Part shown: positions 1 to 11,564 of the stretch, piece after piece
Position numbering within the stretch: position 1 is the first letter of the stretch
Layout of the letters: the number at the start of each line of letters is the position of its first letter
Source: Henckelia pumila
Lineage: Eukaryota > Streptophyta > Magnoliopsida > Lamiales > Gesneriaceae
Length of the DNA: 64,000 bases
Direction: 5' to 3'
Assembly (NCBI RefSeq): GCF_033568475.1
Contig: NC_133120.1
Coordinates: 172,577,991-172,641,990 of the forward strand
Made by a program: the position numbers and the translations under genes
Notes under the pieces: model-generated
Databases searched by the model: none
What the model was told of the DNA's origin: nothing
The model's input: the letters and a program-made list of their open reading frames with translations, nothing else

Positions 1-220
1 ACATTTTCTTGCAGGCTATTACGAGAAGGATAACTCAACCCTTAGGTTGATAAAATGAATGGATTCTATTATTAAAATCCAAATCCAAACAAATGTAAAT
101 GAGTTTAGTCTTATAATTTATGATGATGGCACGGGAAATTTGAAGAAAAGTGGTGATATCAAGTTATTATAGTTGAAAATACATGCATAATAATAATAAG
201 ATTTTAAAACATATGAAATA

Positions 221-270
<50 letters not shown>

Positions 271-511
271 ATATGACCTTGGGTAACATCTCGTGCAATC
301 CTCTTTCCAATTCAAGTTATCATAGTCTCAACACATTAGCTTAGCCAGCTTTAGTGGGTAAGCACTTTCTTTAGAAACATCAATTGGTATGTATATATGC
401 GATCAATGGCAAATAGTATTATTCTATAGTATAAAGAGAATATTACAAACAAGTTTATAATTGCTTGTCGTGACGCAAGTTTTGATTTTTTATTCAATCA
501 CATAAGGCATG
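1..511. other. Left flank, no gene recognised
   Basis: This AT-rich stretch lies outside the first retrotransposon. A polypyrimidine run ending in TTGCAG at the very start could be a splice acceptor of a host gene lying to the left, but no coding continuation is convincing. Apart from the AT microsatellite I see nothing definable here. Confidence 0.5.
223..266. repeat. (AT)22 microsatellite
   Basis: Forty-four bases of uninterrupted AT dinucleotide. It is self-complementary and likely to vary in length between individuals. It explains the run of alternating Tyr and Ile in a short reading frame across it, which is not a gene. Confidence 0.95.
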
Positions 512-2073
512 TGACCGACGATTTCGGTTGGAAAAATTCTAGCAAGTGAACTAGGTAAAGTTATAATATAGTTGGACTGAGTCCAAGTCGATCCCACAGA
601 GACTACTGTTTAAATACTAAGATATAGACTATTCAAATTAATCTAGGCTAATTAAAATAAGGGATTTTTACGAATTATTTAACTAATGAAAATAAACTAA
701 ATTATTCTAAAGCAGAAGTTTAAATTAAATTAAATGAGTAGAAAAACTTTAAGACTGATTCAAATTTCAGGAAAATGACAAGGAACACACAATGATACCA
801 GACATCGATAATTGTCACGTATTGGATTTAACAAGAATAATTCATATTCACGACGAAATTCCCTAGAATAATTATTAATATATTTTTAGAATTAATAACC
901 TTATTTTCATTTAACAGTCCAATTATTTCTAATTAAATTTAATTAAACAAAAACGCATTCACGAGTTATGAAATTTCAGCTTTCGCCTAAACTCGCACAC
1001 TGAAATCGAATACTATTTCTAGTCGGTTTAACCATGTGTTGACTAATATTTTTGAAGCTATTTTCAATTTTTTTTTTTCAAGTCCAGATCAAACAACAGA
1101 CATGCAATTAATTGGCCAGATTAAAAGCAAAAAATACGCACAAATATTAATCATTAAATATTTCATAAATAAAAAATCAATCAATCCATTCAATGAACAA
1201 AAATCAAAAGTCTGGCCCTATCGTGGCCCTGGTCAAAAAACGACTACTCCATAATATCAAAAAGAGACAAAATTCTCATGTTTGAATTCAACATAAATAA
1301 ATCAGAAAAAGAAGAATAAAGAAAATCTCAGCGATGTTGCCGAATCTTGCTTGTGTTCTTCGTTTCTACTCTCTATCGTCAAATCTCCAATCTGGAAAAA
1401 GTTCAGAAGTCAAAAGTCCTTCTCAATTAAGGCTTGATTCTATTTATATTTTTCTCCAAAAAGCCCTATTTTTCGTCCAAAATAATGTCCAATATTGCCC
1501 AAAATAATCAGAGTTCCAAAATTCCCAAATTCTGCGCGAATTAATTTTTTCCATATCTGCGATATACACGGACCCCGGACATGGTCCGTTCCTAGGTTCG
1601 TGTATTAAAAATTCCAAGCCAAAATTTTTTACAAAGATGCACGGACCCTCTTCCAGACGGTGCACGGGGTCCGTGTATTATTCTGTGATGAACTTCTCCA
1701 AAGTCGACGATACACGGACCCTCTTCCAGATGGTACCCGGGGTCCGTGCAATATTTTTCTTCAAATCACTATTTCTTCGAAGGTGCAGGTGCACGGACCC
1801 TCTTCCAAAGTATGCACAGGGTCCGTGCATTAAATTTCTCTTCAATCCTCCTGCCCTCTTATGAATTTTCTGTGTCTTCCGGCCAAGTTCCAACGTGGCA
1901 TTGAAATGTTTAACTTTTTCTTCAATATTCAATTCTTCTAAAATCTTAGTCAAACGTACAAACACAGAAAATATGACGATTTAAGCGCAAAACTCTGAAT
2001 AAAAATGCCAAGCAAGCACGAATACGACAAAATAAAGTGCCAAATAAGCTATAAGATTTAATTGTGCTTATCA
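512..2073 (-). repeat. Left (3') LTR of element A
   Basis: The 1562-bp LTR begins TGACCGACG and ends TTATCA on the plus strand. It matches 11565-12914 closely. The inner edge is set by the polypurine tract that follows. It contains four 40-bp palindromic units at 1565, 1638, 1711 and 1790. Confidence 0.9.
1565..1829. repeat. Four palindromic 40-bp units in left LTR of A
   Basis: Units start at 1565, 1638, 1711 and 1790. Each opens with ACGGACC and closes with the complementary GGTCCGTG (one is GGTTCGTG), with a more variable centre such as CTCTTCCAGACGG. Spacing is 73-79 bp. The right LTR keeps the same four at about 12625, 12700, 12776 and 12848, more worn. The same motif recurs six times inside the element at 5286-5670. 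Confidence 0.85.
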
Positions 2074-2088
2074 AATCTCCCACACTTA
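2074..2088 (-). other. Polypurine tract of element A
   Basis: On the minus strand this reads AAGTGTGGGAGATT directly before the LTR start TGATAAGC. It is the plus-strand priming site expected beside a 3' LTR and fixes the orientation of the element. Confidence 0.85.
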
Positions 2089-3485
2089 GCTTTTTTTCGT
2101 TCTCGAATAAATCAGAAGAAATTAGAGATGAGAAATAACAATGATTTACAACACAGAGTGACACAATCAAAACCTTTCAATATATCAAATCTCGTCACAC
2201 CCAGTCAAAAGCTCATACTTTGAAAATCACAAGCCTCGCTTTCGTTACAATTCAAAACTCGAACACTACCCAAAAAAAATCAACAGAATGAGACGTGTGT
2301 AGTGTGAGTGTCAGAACTTATATTCCTCAAAAGTTTTTCGGTTCAAGGATCTCTCATATTTATTCATAAATTTTATTTTCAACGCGCCATATTTTTTTTC
2401 GCAAACTTAACTACAACTTTGATAGGATTAGGATTTCAATCCCCTCGTCTATAGCCGGATGGAGCGTCAACCCCATTTCATCCACATACTTAGCCTTGAA
2501 TTTGGTGATTAGGATTTCAATCCCTTATCCATGGCCCGGATGGGGTTGCTATCTCTTTTCTTTTTCTTTTTTTTTTCTAAGAGAACACCTTTTACCAATT
2601 CACAACTAACTTGCATAAGTCTGACAAAAGTGCATGAATGATGTCTCATAAATTCAATGCAAAACTAGTTCATATCAAAGTCTCTCCTTGCAACTACAGC
2701 TAATCTCATTCACTTCTAGGCACAAAACAATTTCTTAGGCGATAAAAAATCTAGCAAACTAATTGGTATGTCATGTAAACCACAAGTGCGGTGCCTCAAA
2801 AAAATACTCATCGCGCTGTTTAAAATTTTTTGGCTAAGTGATATGAAACAGAGTGCAATGAACCAATCCCCCCCCCCCCCCCACACTTAGAACGCGACAC
2901 TGTCCTCAGTGTTAAGCTAATAGAAAAATAAAGCAAGACAAATAGCAATAGCAAAAACACTTCTCTGAAAAATGTAAACAACCATGCAAAAATAATGAGC
3001 GGGTGGTAGCCTGAGCATAGAAACTAACAAAACCAACCAAAGTGCGTAATATAGAAAAAGTAAGCACACAAGCACACATATAATCTTTCAAACTAAATTC
3101 AACATGAATAAGCACAACTGAGGGAATAACCACAATATCCATTAAAACAACGCCAACTAATAAAATTTATAGAGTGCAATAACAGTTAAGACACACGACA
3201 TAACTAAAATAGGCTAGAGTATCCGAAAAACATGCCAAAAGAGATGCTACACAGCAAATAAACTCCAAAACACATATAGTTCAAAACCCATAACAAAATG
3301 CCCAAAATATCCAAAAGAACCACAGCAGAAAACATGCTAAAATACTCCTCCTCCGAAGCAGAAGCCAACTCGGAAAACTCATCCATGCGCGAACGATCAA
3401 AGGGCGGCGCACGTATGTAAGTGGAGTAGGACTTGGAAGTGGCGTGATGCTCTAGTCGAGCCAGACGTGCGCGAAGATAATCCAT
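2089..3485 (-). other. Non-coding 3' region of element A with a second purine tract
   Basis: No domain is recognisable. It holds paired copies of a GGATTTCAATCCC motif near 2430 and 2510 that also occur in element E (about 63200-63300). An uninterrupted C15 run at 2868-2882 reads AAGTGTG followed by G15 on the minus strand, resembling the true polypurine tract. Confidence 0.6.
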
Positions 3486-4610
3486 TCAGTCAAATAGAGC
3501 AGAGAAGACGCGACGTGTGCCTCTCGGAGCTCTAGTGTGTACAGGTGCACCGGCGTGATGATCAGCAGCCTGATCAAGAGCTGCTTCTTCTTGAACTCGA
3601 GCCTCTCGGGCTTCATCTGCAGCTGTAGGAGGAGGGACTGGGGGATCTCTTGCATGATAATGAGTGTTGCGGCTCACATGATTCTTGTACCATCCACCAT
3701 GTAGAAAGATAAAATACATACCAGTCATCGCATGGGCGGTTAGCACGTGCTTCGGCGCCGGTGCAAGAGAAGCCTCGCCAGTAAAATCGACGCCGCAAGA
3801 AGCCAAAATCCTCGAAACTGTAATGGCGAAAGGAGCGTGCTGCTTTGCATTCGGAGCACAAGCCAAGTGAGCGACAGTGCGCATATGTGTGATCAAGATG
3901 GTCGCCAATGGAATCGCAGGAACATCTCCCAACCCGTACACCATCTTATCAATCAAATACATATCCAGGTTACACACCTCATTGTCCCCAGACTTCCGAG
4001 GGATGATGTTTGCACTGATGAAGTAGCAAATGAGGCGATCAAGCAGAGGGAGAGATGTAGGGAGGATGCTATAACGAGAACCCATTCTGACCCTGCGGTA
4101 GGTGAGGCGTGACATAGCAAGGTTGAAATTGTAGGTCGGGTCAGACATGATAGCATCGTATTGGTTGTAAACCACCGGAGGGCCCTCATTAGGTATGTGC
4201 AGAAGCTGAGCCAGAAAATCACTCGTCACCTCTATGTGGACACCCTTCACATAAGTCTGAATTGTTTGCATCCCTGTCTTGTCCTTGTCCTCAATGTTGG
4301 CAAAAAATTGCCAAACCAACTCGGGATAGTAATCCCCTCGGATATCCAGAATTGAACCCCAGCCAAATCTATCAAACTCTGCTCTCAGTGGTACCTGATC
4401 ATCAATAGTCGGGTGGATCGACTTCTCAACAATCATGGAGTTACCCTTCATCTTCTCATACCACTGATAATTTTCCAAACTAGTGAACCGTCTATTATCA
4501 AAAGCAGCCCCCTCACCACTACGAGAAGAAGAAGCGTCACCCCTCGCACGCTTTACTAACTGATTTTCTCGGCGCCATATCAAAATAATAAACAATTCCA
4601 ACACCACCAA
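3486..4610 (-). CDS. Athila-type ORF downstream of integrase
   Basis: A reading frame of about 374 codons within a retrotransposon fossil. It resembles the plant retrotransposon ORF family often annotated as Athila ORF-1 or 'putative plant transposon protein', with motifs such as FLAQLLHIPNEGP and LICYFISANIIPRKSG. Its C-terminal part is Ala/Arg/His rich. The position after integrase is where Athila elements carry an envelope-like ORF, but I see no transmembrane segment strong enough to claim an envelope. The family name is recalled from knowledge, not searched. Confidence 0.65.
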   Translation of the reverse strand: MVVLELFIILIWRRENQLVKRARGDASSSRSGEGAAFDNRRFTSLENYQWYEKMKGNSMIVEKSIHPTIDDQVPLRAEFDRFGWGSILDIRGDYYPELVWQFFANIEDKDKTGMQTIQTYVKGVHIEVTSDFLAQLLHIPNEGPPVVYNQYDAIMSDPTYNFNLAMSRLTYRRVRMGSRYSILPTSLPLLDRLICYFISANIIPRKSGDNEVCNLDMYLIDKMVYGLGDVPAIPLATILITHMRTVAHLACAPNAKQHAPFAITVSRILASCGVDFTGEASLAPAPKHVLTAHAMTGMYFIFLHGGWYKNHVSRNTHYHARDPPVPPPTAADEAREARVQEEAALDQAADHHAGAPVHTRAPRGTRRVFSALFD

Positions 4611-6041
4611 AATTACTCAAACTCAATCACAAATACAGACAACCACCACTGATCAAGTAGTAGGACAACCCAATCTCCCCAAAACAAACAAAACAACCAA
4701 ATTAAGCACCAACAACAACTAAACCATCACAGTAATCCAACTTTTTCTCAAATCGACACCACAGTAAATTGAAATCATCGACTAAACTCCTCGCAGCTAC
4801 ACAAACTACGAAGCAATTCCTCAAAAATTTAATAAAAATCAACTCCAAGCATAAATTCAACACAAACCCGACAACCTACGAACCACGATACAAACACAAT
4901 GGCGATATCAATAAACCCAAAACCAAGTAGATTCCATCAGCGAAGGAGAAGGGAAAGCCATGCTTACCAAAGTATATCCCAAAAAACTTGCCCGGACAAA
5001 TTATGAGAAAGCTATGAGCAGGGGCGGCGCGCGGAGCAGAAGCAGAACCAGAAACCCGGACAGAGAAGATCAGGGGCGGCCGGAAATGATGCAGGTGATG
5101 GCTCGGAGGTGAAATCACGACGGCATGGAGGTGAGATGACGGAGGTGATGACGGAGGCTGGAGAATCGACGTATGGGGTCTTGAGAGAAAAAATGAGAGA
5201 AGAACGAATTTGTGGATTTAAGGATTGGAAAGGGATGTGAAAGAGAGAAATCACGATTCTGAAAGATTTAAACCCAAAAGTGAATTGCACGGACCCCGGA
5301 TAAGGGTCTGTGTCTACATCCGTGTGGCTTTGAATAGCTGAAAAATGCAAACAATATGTACGGACCCCGGATAAGGGTCCGTGTCTACATCCGTGTTCCC
5401 TCGGATTTTTGAAAAATTTCCGAGTGAAAAATGCACGGACCCTGGAAACAGGTCCGTGCCACCTCCGTACATCCACGCATTTTAAAAAAAAATGTCCGAA
5501 GGAAATATGCACGGACCCTGGAAACAGGTCCGTGCAACCTCGGTGCCTTGACGATTACGGTGATCAAAGTACACGGACCCCAGACATGGTCCGTTCGGGG
5601 GTCCGTGTAGCTTCGCATTTTGACAAAATCTAGAATTTTAAATATACGGACCCTACACAGGGTTCGTGCCACTCTTTTCAGCTCAAAATAAGGCACGAAA
5701 AAATAACCCCTAAAACTCACAAATTTAAACCGCACAAATTAGTTTTCATCTAAAAATTTCAGATAAAACACTCAAGCACGCAAGATGCATAAATGTAAAG
5801 AGACTCCCCTGAATGATTTGATTCCCAACAATATATGCGCTCTCCTTCGCAACCAATGATAGATCAGTTTAAGTAAAATATCTGCACCCACAAAAATTCG
5901 CTGAGATTTACTAAAGAAGAACTAAAATAAATTAAACAACAAAACAAAGCGAAACAAAATAAATAAACAAAAGGAAAAGAAACTGGGTTGCCTCCCAGCC
6001 AGCGCTAAATTTATAGTTTATAGCCCGACTTTGCTTCCCTT
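4611..6041 (-). other. Spacer between integrase and the extra ORF of element A
   Basis: There is no supported coding sequence. The middle part is a palindrome array (listed separately). Near 5986 is TGGGTTGCCTCCCAGCCAGCGC, split here as TGGGTTGCCTCCCAG then CCAGCGC. It matches a conserved stretch in element E near 63783 and marks the sequence just past integrase in both elements. Confidence 0.6.
5286..5670. repeat. Six palindromic units, internal array of element A
   Basis: Units start at 5286, 5357, 5432, 5508, 5570 and 5643, a spacing of 62-76 bp. Each carries ACGGACCC then GGTCCGTG or a close variant, so each can fold on itself. Neighbouring pairs share centre sequences (5286 with 5357; 5432 with 5508), which suggests step-wise tandem duplication. 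The motif is the same one found in this element's LTRs. Confidence 0.85.
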
Positions 6042-7120
6042 TTAATTTGGATCTTGCAGATTCACGGTGATCTGCTCATCGACCACCTCGCCACCTCGAT
6101 ATACCTTAAGTCTATGGCCATTCACTTGAAATTTTCCAGTTGATTTGCTAGTGATTTCCACGGTGCCATATGGGAAAACTTGAGTAATTGTGTAAGGGCC
6201 TGACCAACGCGACCGCAACTTACCTGGCATCAACTTCAAACGAGAATTATACAGTAATACCTGTTGTCCCACCTCGAATTCTCGATTCACAATATTCTGA
6301 TCATGCCAACGTTTGGTCTTTTCTTTGTAAAGTTTGGCATTCTCATAAGCATCAAGCAGAAACTCTTCCAATTCTTGTAACTGCAGCAACCTCTCTTCTC
6401 CTGTGGCTTTGACATCAAAGTTCAAAAATTTAGTAGCCCAATAAGCCTTATGTTCAAGTTCTACAGGCAAGTGACATGATTTTCCATACATTAGATGAAA
6501 TAGAGACATTCCAATTGGGGTTTTAAAAGCTGTACGATAAGCCCACGGTGCATCGTCGAGTTTACTAGACCATTCTTTCCTTGAAGTACCAACGGTCTTC
6601 TCCAGAATGCGTTTTATTTCTCTGTTTGACACCTCGACTTGGCCACTGGTCTGAGGATGGTAAGGTGTTGCCACCTTATGCCTAACCCCATATTTAGCTA
6701 ACAGGCTGTCAAACTGACGGTTACAAAAATGAGTACCCTCATCACTGATAATTGCTCTAGGTGTGCCAAAACGCGAAAAAATATTTTTCTTGTGAAACTG
6801 AATGACAACCTTTGCATCATTATTTTCGCAAGCACTCGCCTCTACCCATTTAGACACAGTGTCTACAGCAACCAAAATATATTTTTTCCCAAAAGAAACT
6901 GGGAACGGACCCATGAAATCTATTCCCCACACATCAAAAAGTTCACAAACCAAGATATTATTAAGTGGCATTTCATGTCTCCTAGAGATATTACCATTAC
7001 GCTGACACTCATCACACTTGGTTACATACTCATGCGCATCCCTAAACAAAGTGGGTCAATAAAAGAAGGATTGGAGTACTTTAGATGCGGTTCTAGTCGC
7101 AGCAAAGTGACCTCCGGTTG
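6042..7120 (-). pseudogene. Element A integrase region
   Basis: Part of a fossil pol gene. The DDE core is visible: Asp in GIDFMGPFP, Asp in IISDEGTHF and Glu in [12 protein letters not shown]. Before it is the end of a zinc-binding HHCC-like segment (CDECQRNG). After it comes a C-terminal part ending in a basic stretch. Integrase would insert the DNA copy into the genome. It follows RNase H, as in all Ty3/gypsy elements. Confidence 0.85.
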
Positions 7121-7808
7121 GACTCTTATGACAATGGAATAGAATCTCACTTACCTCTTTCGTTGGAACACATCTCCTAATTATACCATCTGCACATATT
7201 CTAAACAAGTAAGGATCTTCCCACAAATAGTATTTCAAGTCAGAAAAGAATTTCTTCTTTTGCTGATAAGTAAAGTGCGGAGGTAAGAACTTAATTGAGA
7301 GGTAATTAACAAAATCAGCATACCATGGTAAATTGTTCACCTCAAAGAGCTGTTCATCAGGAAATTCATCACGAATAATATTGTTGCTCTGAGCGGGATT
7401 CTCCAGACATGAAAGATGGTCCGCCACTTGATTTTCTGTGCCCTTCCTATCGATGATCTCCAAGTCAAATTCCTGCAAGAGAAGAATCCAACGAATTAGT
7501 CTGGGCTTTGCATCTTTCTTATCCATCAAGTATTTCAAGGCCGAATGATCAGTGTGCACTATCACTTTTCTCCCTATTAAGTAAGATCTGAATTTATCCA
7601 GAGCAAAAACCACAGTGAGTAGCTCTTTTTCAGTTGTAGCATAATTTCGTTGGGCAGCTGATAGCGTCATAATGGCGTAGTAAATGACATGTATGCATCT
7701 GTCTCGCTTCTGCCCCAAAACTGCTCCAAGAGCTGTGTCACTCGCATCGCACATCACCTCAAAAGGTGATTCCCAATCAAGTGCTACAATCACCGGTGCA
7801 GTATTCAA
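7121..7808 (-). pseudogene. Element A RNase H region
   Basis: Part of a fossil pol gene. It shows [35 protein letters not shown] and [13 protein letters not shown], the usual acidic RNase H motifs of Ty3/gypsy pol, and ends towards the integrase zinc finger ([14 protein letters not shown]). It would remove RNA from the RNA-DNA hybrid during reverse transcription. Confidence 0.85.
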
Positions 7809-7854
7809 CTTTTTCTTTAGAATCTGAAAGGCCTACACACACTCAGCAGAAAAA

Positions 7855-8670
7855 TCAAACGACACATCTTTTTATCAACAAATTAGTCATCGGCTTGGCG
7901 ATGCTAGAAAAATCCTTAATGAACCGCCTATAAAATCCAGCATGTCCTAAAAAAATATGCACCCCTTTCAGATTTGATGCTGGAGGAAGTTTCTTAATTA
8001 CCTCAATTTTTGCTTTATCAACTTCAATTCCATTTTCAGAAATTTTATGTCCCAAAACTATTCTCTCTTTCACCATAAAATGACATTTTCCCAGTTCAAT
8101 ACTAAATTGGACTCTTCACATCTTTCTAACACCTTAAACAAATTCATCAAGCAAGCATCAAAGGAAGATCCAAAAACTGAAAAATCATCCATGAATATTT
8201 CAATAAAATCCTCAATCATGTCATGGAAAATTTCCATCATACAGCGTTGGAAAGTAGCCGGTGCGTTACAAAGACCAAATGACATTCGTTTATATGCAAA
8301 AGTCCCATAAGGACATGTAAAAGTGGTTTTTTCTTGATCCTCAGGATCAATGGAAATTTGCATATAACCCGAATAGCCATCTAAGAAACAATAAAAAGGA
8401 TGTCCGGCTAATCTTTTCAACATTTGATCAATGAAGGGTAGGGGAAAATGATATTTACGGGTTGCATCATTAAGTTTTCTATAGTCTATGCAAACACGCC
8501 AACCCGTAACAGTTCTAGGGGGAATTAACTCATTATTCTCATTTTTCACAATAGTGATCCCACCCTTTTTCGAAACAATCTGGACAGGACTAACCCACTT
8601 ACTATCAGAGATGGGATAGATAATACCTGCATCCAAAAGCTTAATTACCTCCTTATTGACCACTTCTTGC
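7855..8670 (-). pseudogene. Element A reverse transcriptase region
   Basis: Part of a fossil pol gene. Motifs in order: WRVCIDYRKLNDATRK, FYCFLDGYSGYMQI, TFAYKRMSFGLCNAP and the catalytic FMDD in IEIFMDDFSVFG, then the thumb and connection segment (LGHAGFYRRFIKDFS). This is a standard Ty3/gypsy RT of Athila flavour. Confidence 0.88.
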
Positions 8671-9245
8671 ATGGCGGGATTGAGCCGCCTTTGAGGTTGA
8701 GTTGATGCTTTGTGATTAGCTTCCATCAGAATTTTGTGCATGCACATGGAAGAGCTGATCCCCTTTATATCCGCTATGCTCCACCCAATGGATTTGATAT
8801 TATCCCTCAACACGCGAGTCAATTTTTGTTCTTCATTCCCTGTCACAGTAGAAGAAATAATTACAGACAGTTTATCATTATCAAGCAAAAACAAATATTT
8901 TAAATGCGAAGGAAGAGGTTTCATCTCAAGGATTGGGGCATCTTCAACTGATGGCTTTAATGCTCTTGGAACATGTCCAAGCTCCCCAATCCTTGAGTTT
9001 ACCATCCTTGAGAGTGGTTTGTCGGCGTCCAAATACTGCATGCATTCCTCAATCTCCTCCTTATCCAATTCTTTTGGTGCTATATGTGTCAAACATACCT
9101 GCAAGGGATCTTCACAAATAAAGTCATGCACATCACACTCAACAAACCCATCAGTAGCATCTATTCGGAAACAATTTGAAACATTGGATGGATATTTCAT
9201 AGAATGAAACAAATTAAATACTACCATCTCAACATTCAACCTTAG

Positions 9246-9665
9246 CACCAATTCACCCTTTTGGAAATCAATCAAAGATTTTCCAGTGGCTAAAAATGGT
9301 TTACCCAAAATAAGAGGAATCTCACGATCCTCTTCCATATCCAAAACAACAAAGTCTACTGGGAAAATAAATTTATCGACTTTAACCAGGACATCCTCTA
9401 CAATTCCCCTAGGATATTTAATCGATCTATCAACCAACTGTAGGGAAATTGTAGTTAGTTTCACCTCACCAATTCCTAACTTCTCAAAACAATAATATGA
9501 CATCAAATTAATTCTTGCACCAAGATCACACAAAGCTTTGCTAAAAAATGAATTTCCTATGGTGCAAGGAATAGAGAAGATACCAGGATCCTTAAGCTTC
9601 GGAGGTGATTTATTTTTTAAAATTGCAGATGATTCCTCCGAAAGCTTAACAGTTTCAAAATCCAC
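9246..9665 (-). pseudogene. Element A aspartic protease region
   Basis: Part of a fossil polyprotein. ALCDLGARINLM resembles the D-[ST]-G-A active-site region of retroviral-type proteases, followed by PLILGKPFLATG, the usual second motif. It lies between gag and RT, where the protease that matures the polyprotein is expected. Confidence 0.75.
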
Positions 9666-9963
9666 TAATTTTCTCTTGTTTGATAAAAATTATTTTAAAA
9701 ATTTATCATATGAAGGCATTTGAGCCAAAGCTTCTGCAAAAGGGATATTAATATGCAACTTCTTAAAAATCTCTAAAAATTTTGAAAATTCCGTATCAAG
9801 TTGTAGTTGCTATGCTCTTTGGGGAAAAGGGAGAGAATTTATATCAATATCAACATTTGAGTTCAGAGCCTTACCTTTCTCCCTCGAGTTCTCGCCTTGC
9901 TGTTTGTCTGATTCTTTCTCCTTTTTATCTTTTTCAACATCAACATCCTCCTTCTTCACCTGC

Positions 9964-11321
9964 TCAGCAACTATGACTGCATTGACGCCCTTTGGATTTT
10001 TTTTCTTTGTCACTAGGAAGTGAGTCTGGCGCCCGTGTAGCGAACTGGTTTGCCAACTGTCCCAACTGGGTTTCCACTCTTTGCATCATGGCATCATGAT
10101 TCTGCCATCTCATCTCGTTCCCAGCTATGTACTTTGCAAGCATGTCTTCCAGATTTGACTTATTCTCAGATGGCTTTAAACCCGGTGGCATAGACTGTCC
10201 AGCACCCTGTGGAGGTCTAACTGTTTGCTGAGGAGGCCTTTGCTGTGCAGGATGCTGAGATGGAGTAAAACATTGAGGCTCGACAGAATTTTTAGCCTGT
10301 TTCCACCCAAAATTTGGGTGACTTCTCCAACCTGGATTATATGAGAAACTATATGGATTATACTGCTGTCGCCCTTGGTTTCCCACATAATTCACCGAAT
10401 CACTTTCAAAAACTGGCGGCCCATCAAAAAATGAATCTGGCATGAATGGAATGCCAATCGCTGATCCTTCAACTGATTCAATGCTTCCTTGGACTTGATT
10501 CACTTACTTTGATGGTGCAGATTTATTTGCTTGCAGTTGAGATACTTGATGAGTCAGTCCATCAAGTTTTGCTGTAATTGCTGTCAGAGCATCCATTTTC
10601 AGAAATCAAACTTTCTTTTCTATCCTACTGTCTTGCCAACCAACATTGCTTTCAGCCATATTTGAAATGATTTCGAGTGCTGCTGCAGGAGTTTTTCTAT
10701 AAAGGCTGCCATTGGCAGCTGCATCAAGCATGGAACGCACAGATGAATCAACCCCGTAGTAAAAAGTTTCTACTTGTTGGCCTATAGAGAGATCGTGTAC
10801 AGGACATACTCTCAACATTTTTTAAATCTCATCCATGCGGCATTCAGTGATTCTCCATATTTTTGCCTAAAAGACATTATTGCATTCCGCAGTTGTGTAA
10901 CTTTGGTTGGTGGAAAATACTTGTGCATGAAAACTTCAACCAGACCATCCCAAGTAGTAATTGATCCCTCTGGAAAATCTCGAAACCACTCAATTGCTTC
11001 TCCTTGTAACGAAAATGGAAATAGCCTCAGTCGAACAACATCAGAAGTCACTCCATTAAATTTGAAGGTGTCACAGATTGACAAAAATTGCTCCAGATGA
11101 ACATTCGGATCCTCAGAAGGCGTCCCTCCAAATCTGACTTGCATTTGAATCATCTGGATAATGAATGGTTTAAGTTCAAAAGTGTTCGCCTGAACTCCAG
11201 GGCAAAAAATGATGGATCCGTATCCTCCAATTAATGGTCGATGAAGGTCCATCAGAGTACGGTTATTCTCTTCTTCAGCCGTATCTTCAAACTCCTCTTT
11301 AGATTCAAAATTAAGAGCCAA
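9964..11321 (-). pseudogene. Element A gag region
   Basis: Part of a fossil gag. The N-terminal part has the retrotransposon capsid pattern (WFRDFPEGSITTWDGLVEVF, KYFPPTKVTQLRN, FRQKYGESLNAAW). The C-terminal part is rich in Gln and Pro (HPAQQRPPQQTVRPPQG). Gag would form the virus-like particle. Confidence 0.8.
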
Positions 11322-11540
11322 GTTATGCTTCCTTCGATCTCTACGTATACGACGAAGAGTGTTTTAAATCTCCAAATCAAGCTGTATGAGGTCGTCAGAA
11401 TCTTGAGCACGGCTCATATAACATGAGATATACTCCTGAAAAAATAAAGCGCACAAATCAACCACTTGAATAAAAATTAAACAAAATGAAATAAAAACCT
11501 AGTCTCAAATAAATAATCAATCCTAATAGTAAACAAATAG

Positions 11541-11562
11541 TCCCCAGCAACGGCGCCAAAAA
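11541..11562 (-). other. Primer-binding site of element A
   Basis: The minus strand reads GGCGCCGTTGCTGGGGA directly inside the right LTR. This resembles the 3' end of tRNA-Asp used by Athila-type elements. The tRNA assignment is recalled, not checked. Confidence 0.7.
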
Positions 11563-11564
11563 CT

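Noticed and set aside
118-315. 65-codon frame with alternating Tyr-Ile
   Set aside because: Produced by the AT microsatellite.
3486-4610. Downstream ORF of element A as a true envelope gene
   Set aside because: Position fits, but no signal peptide or convincing membrane anchor is visible. It better matches the general Athila ORF family.
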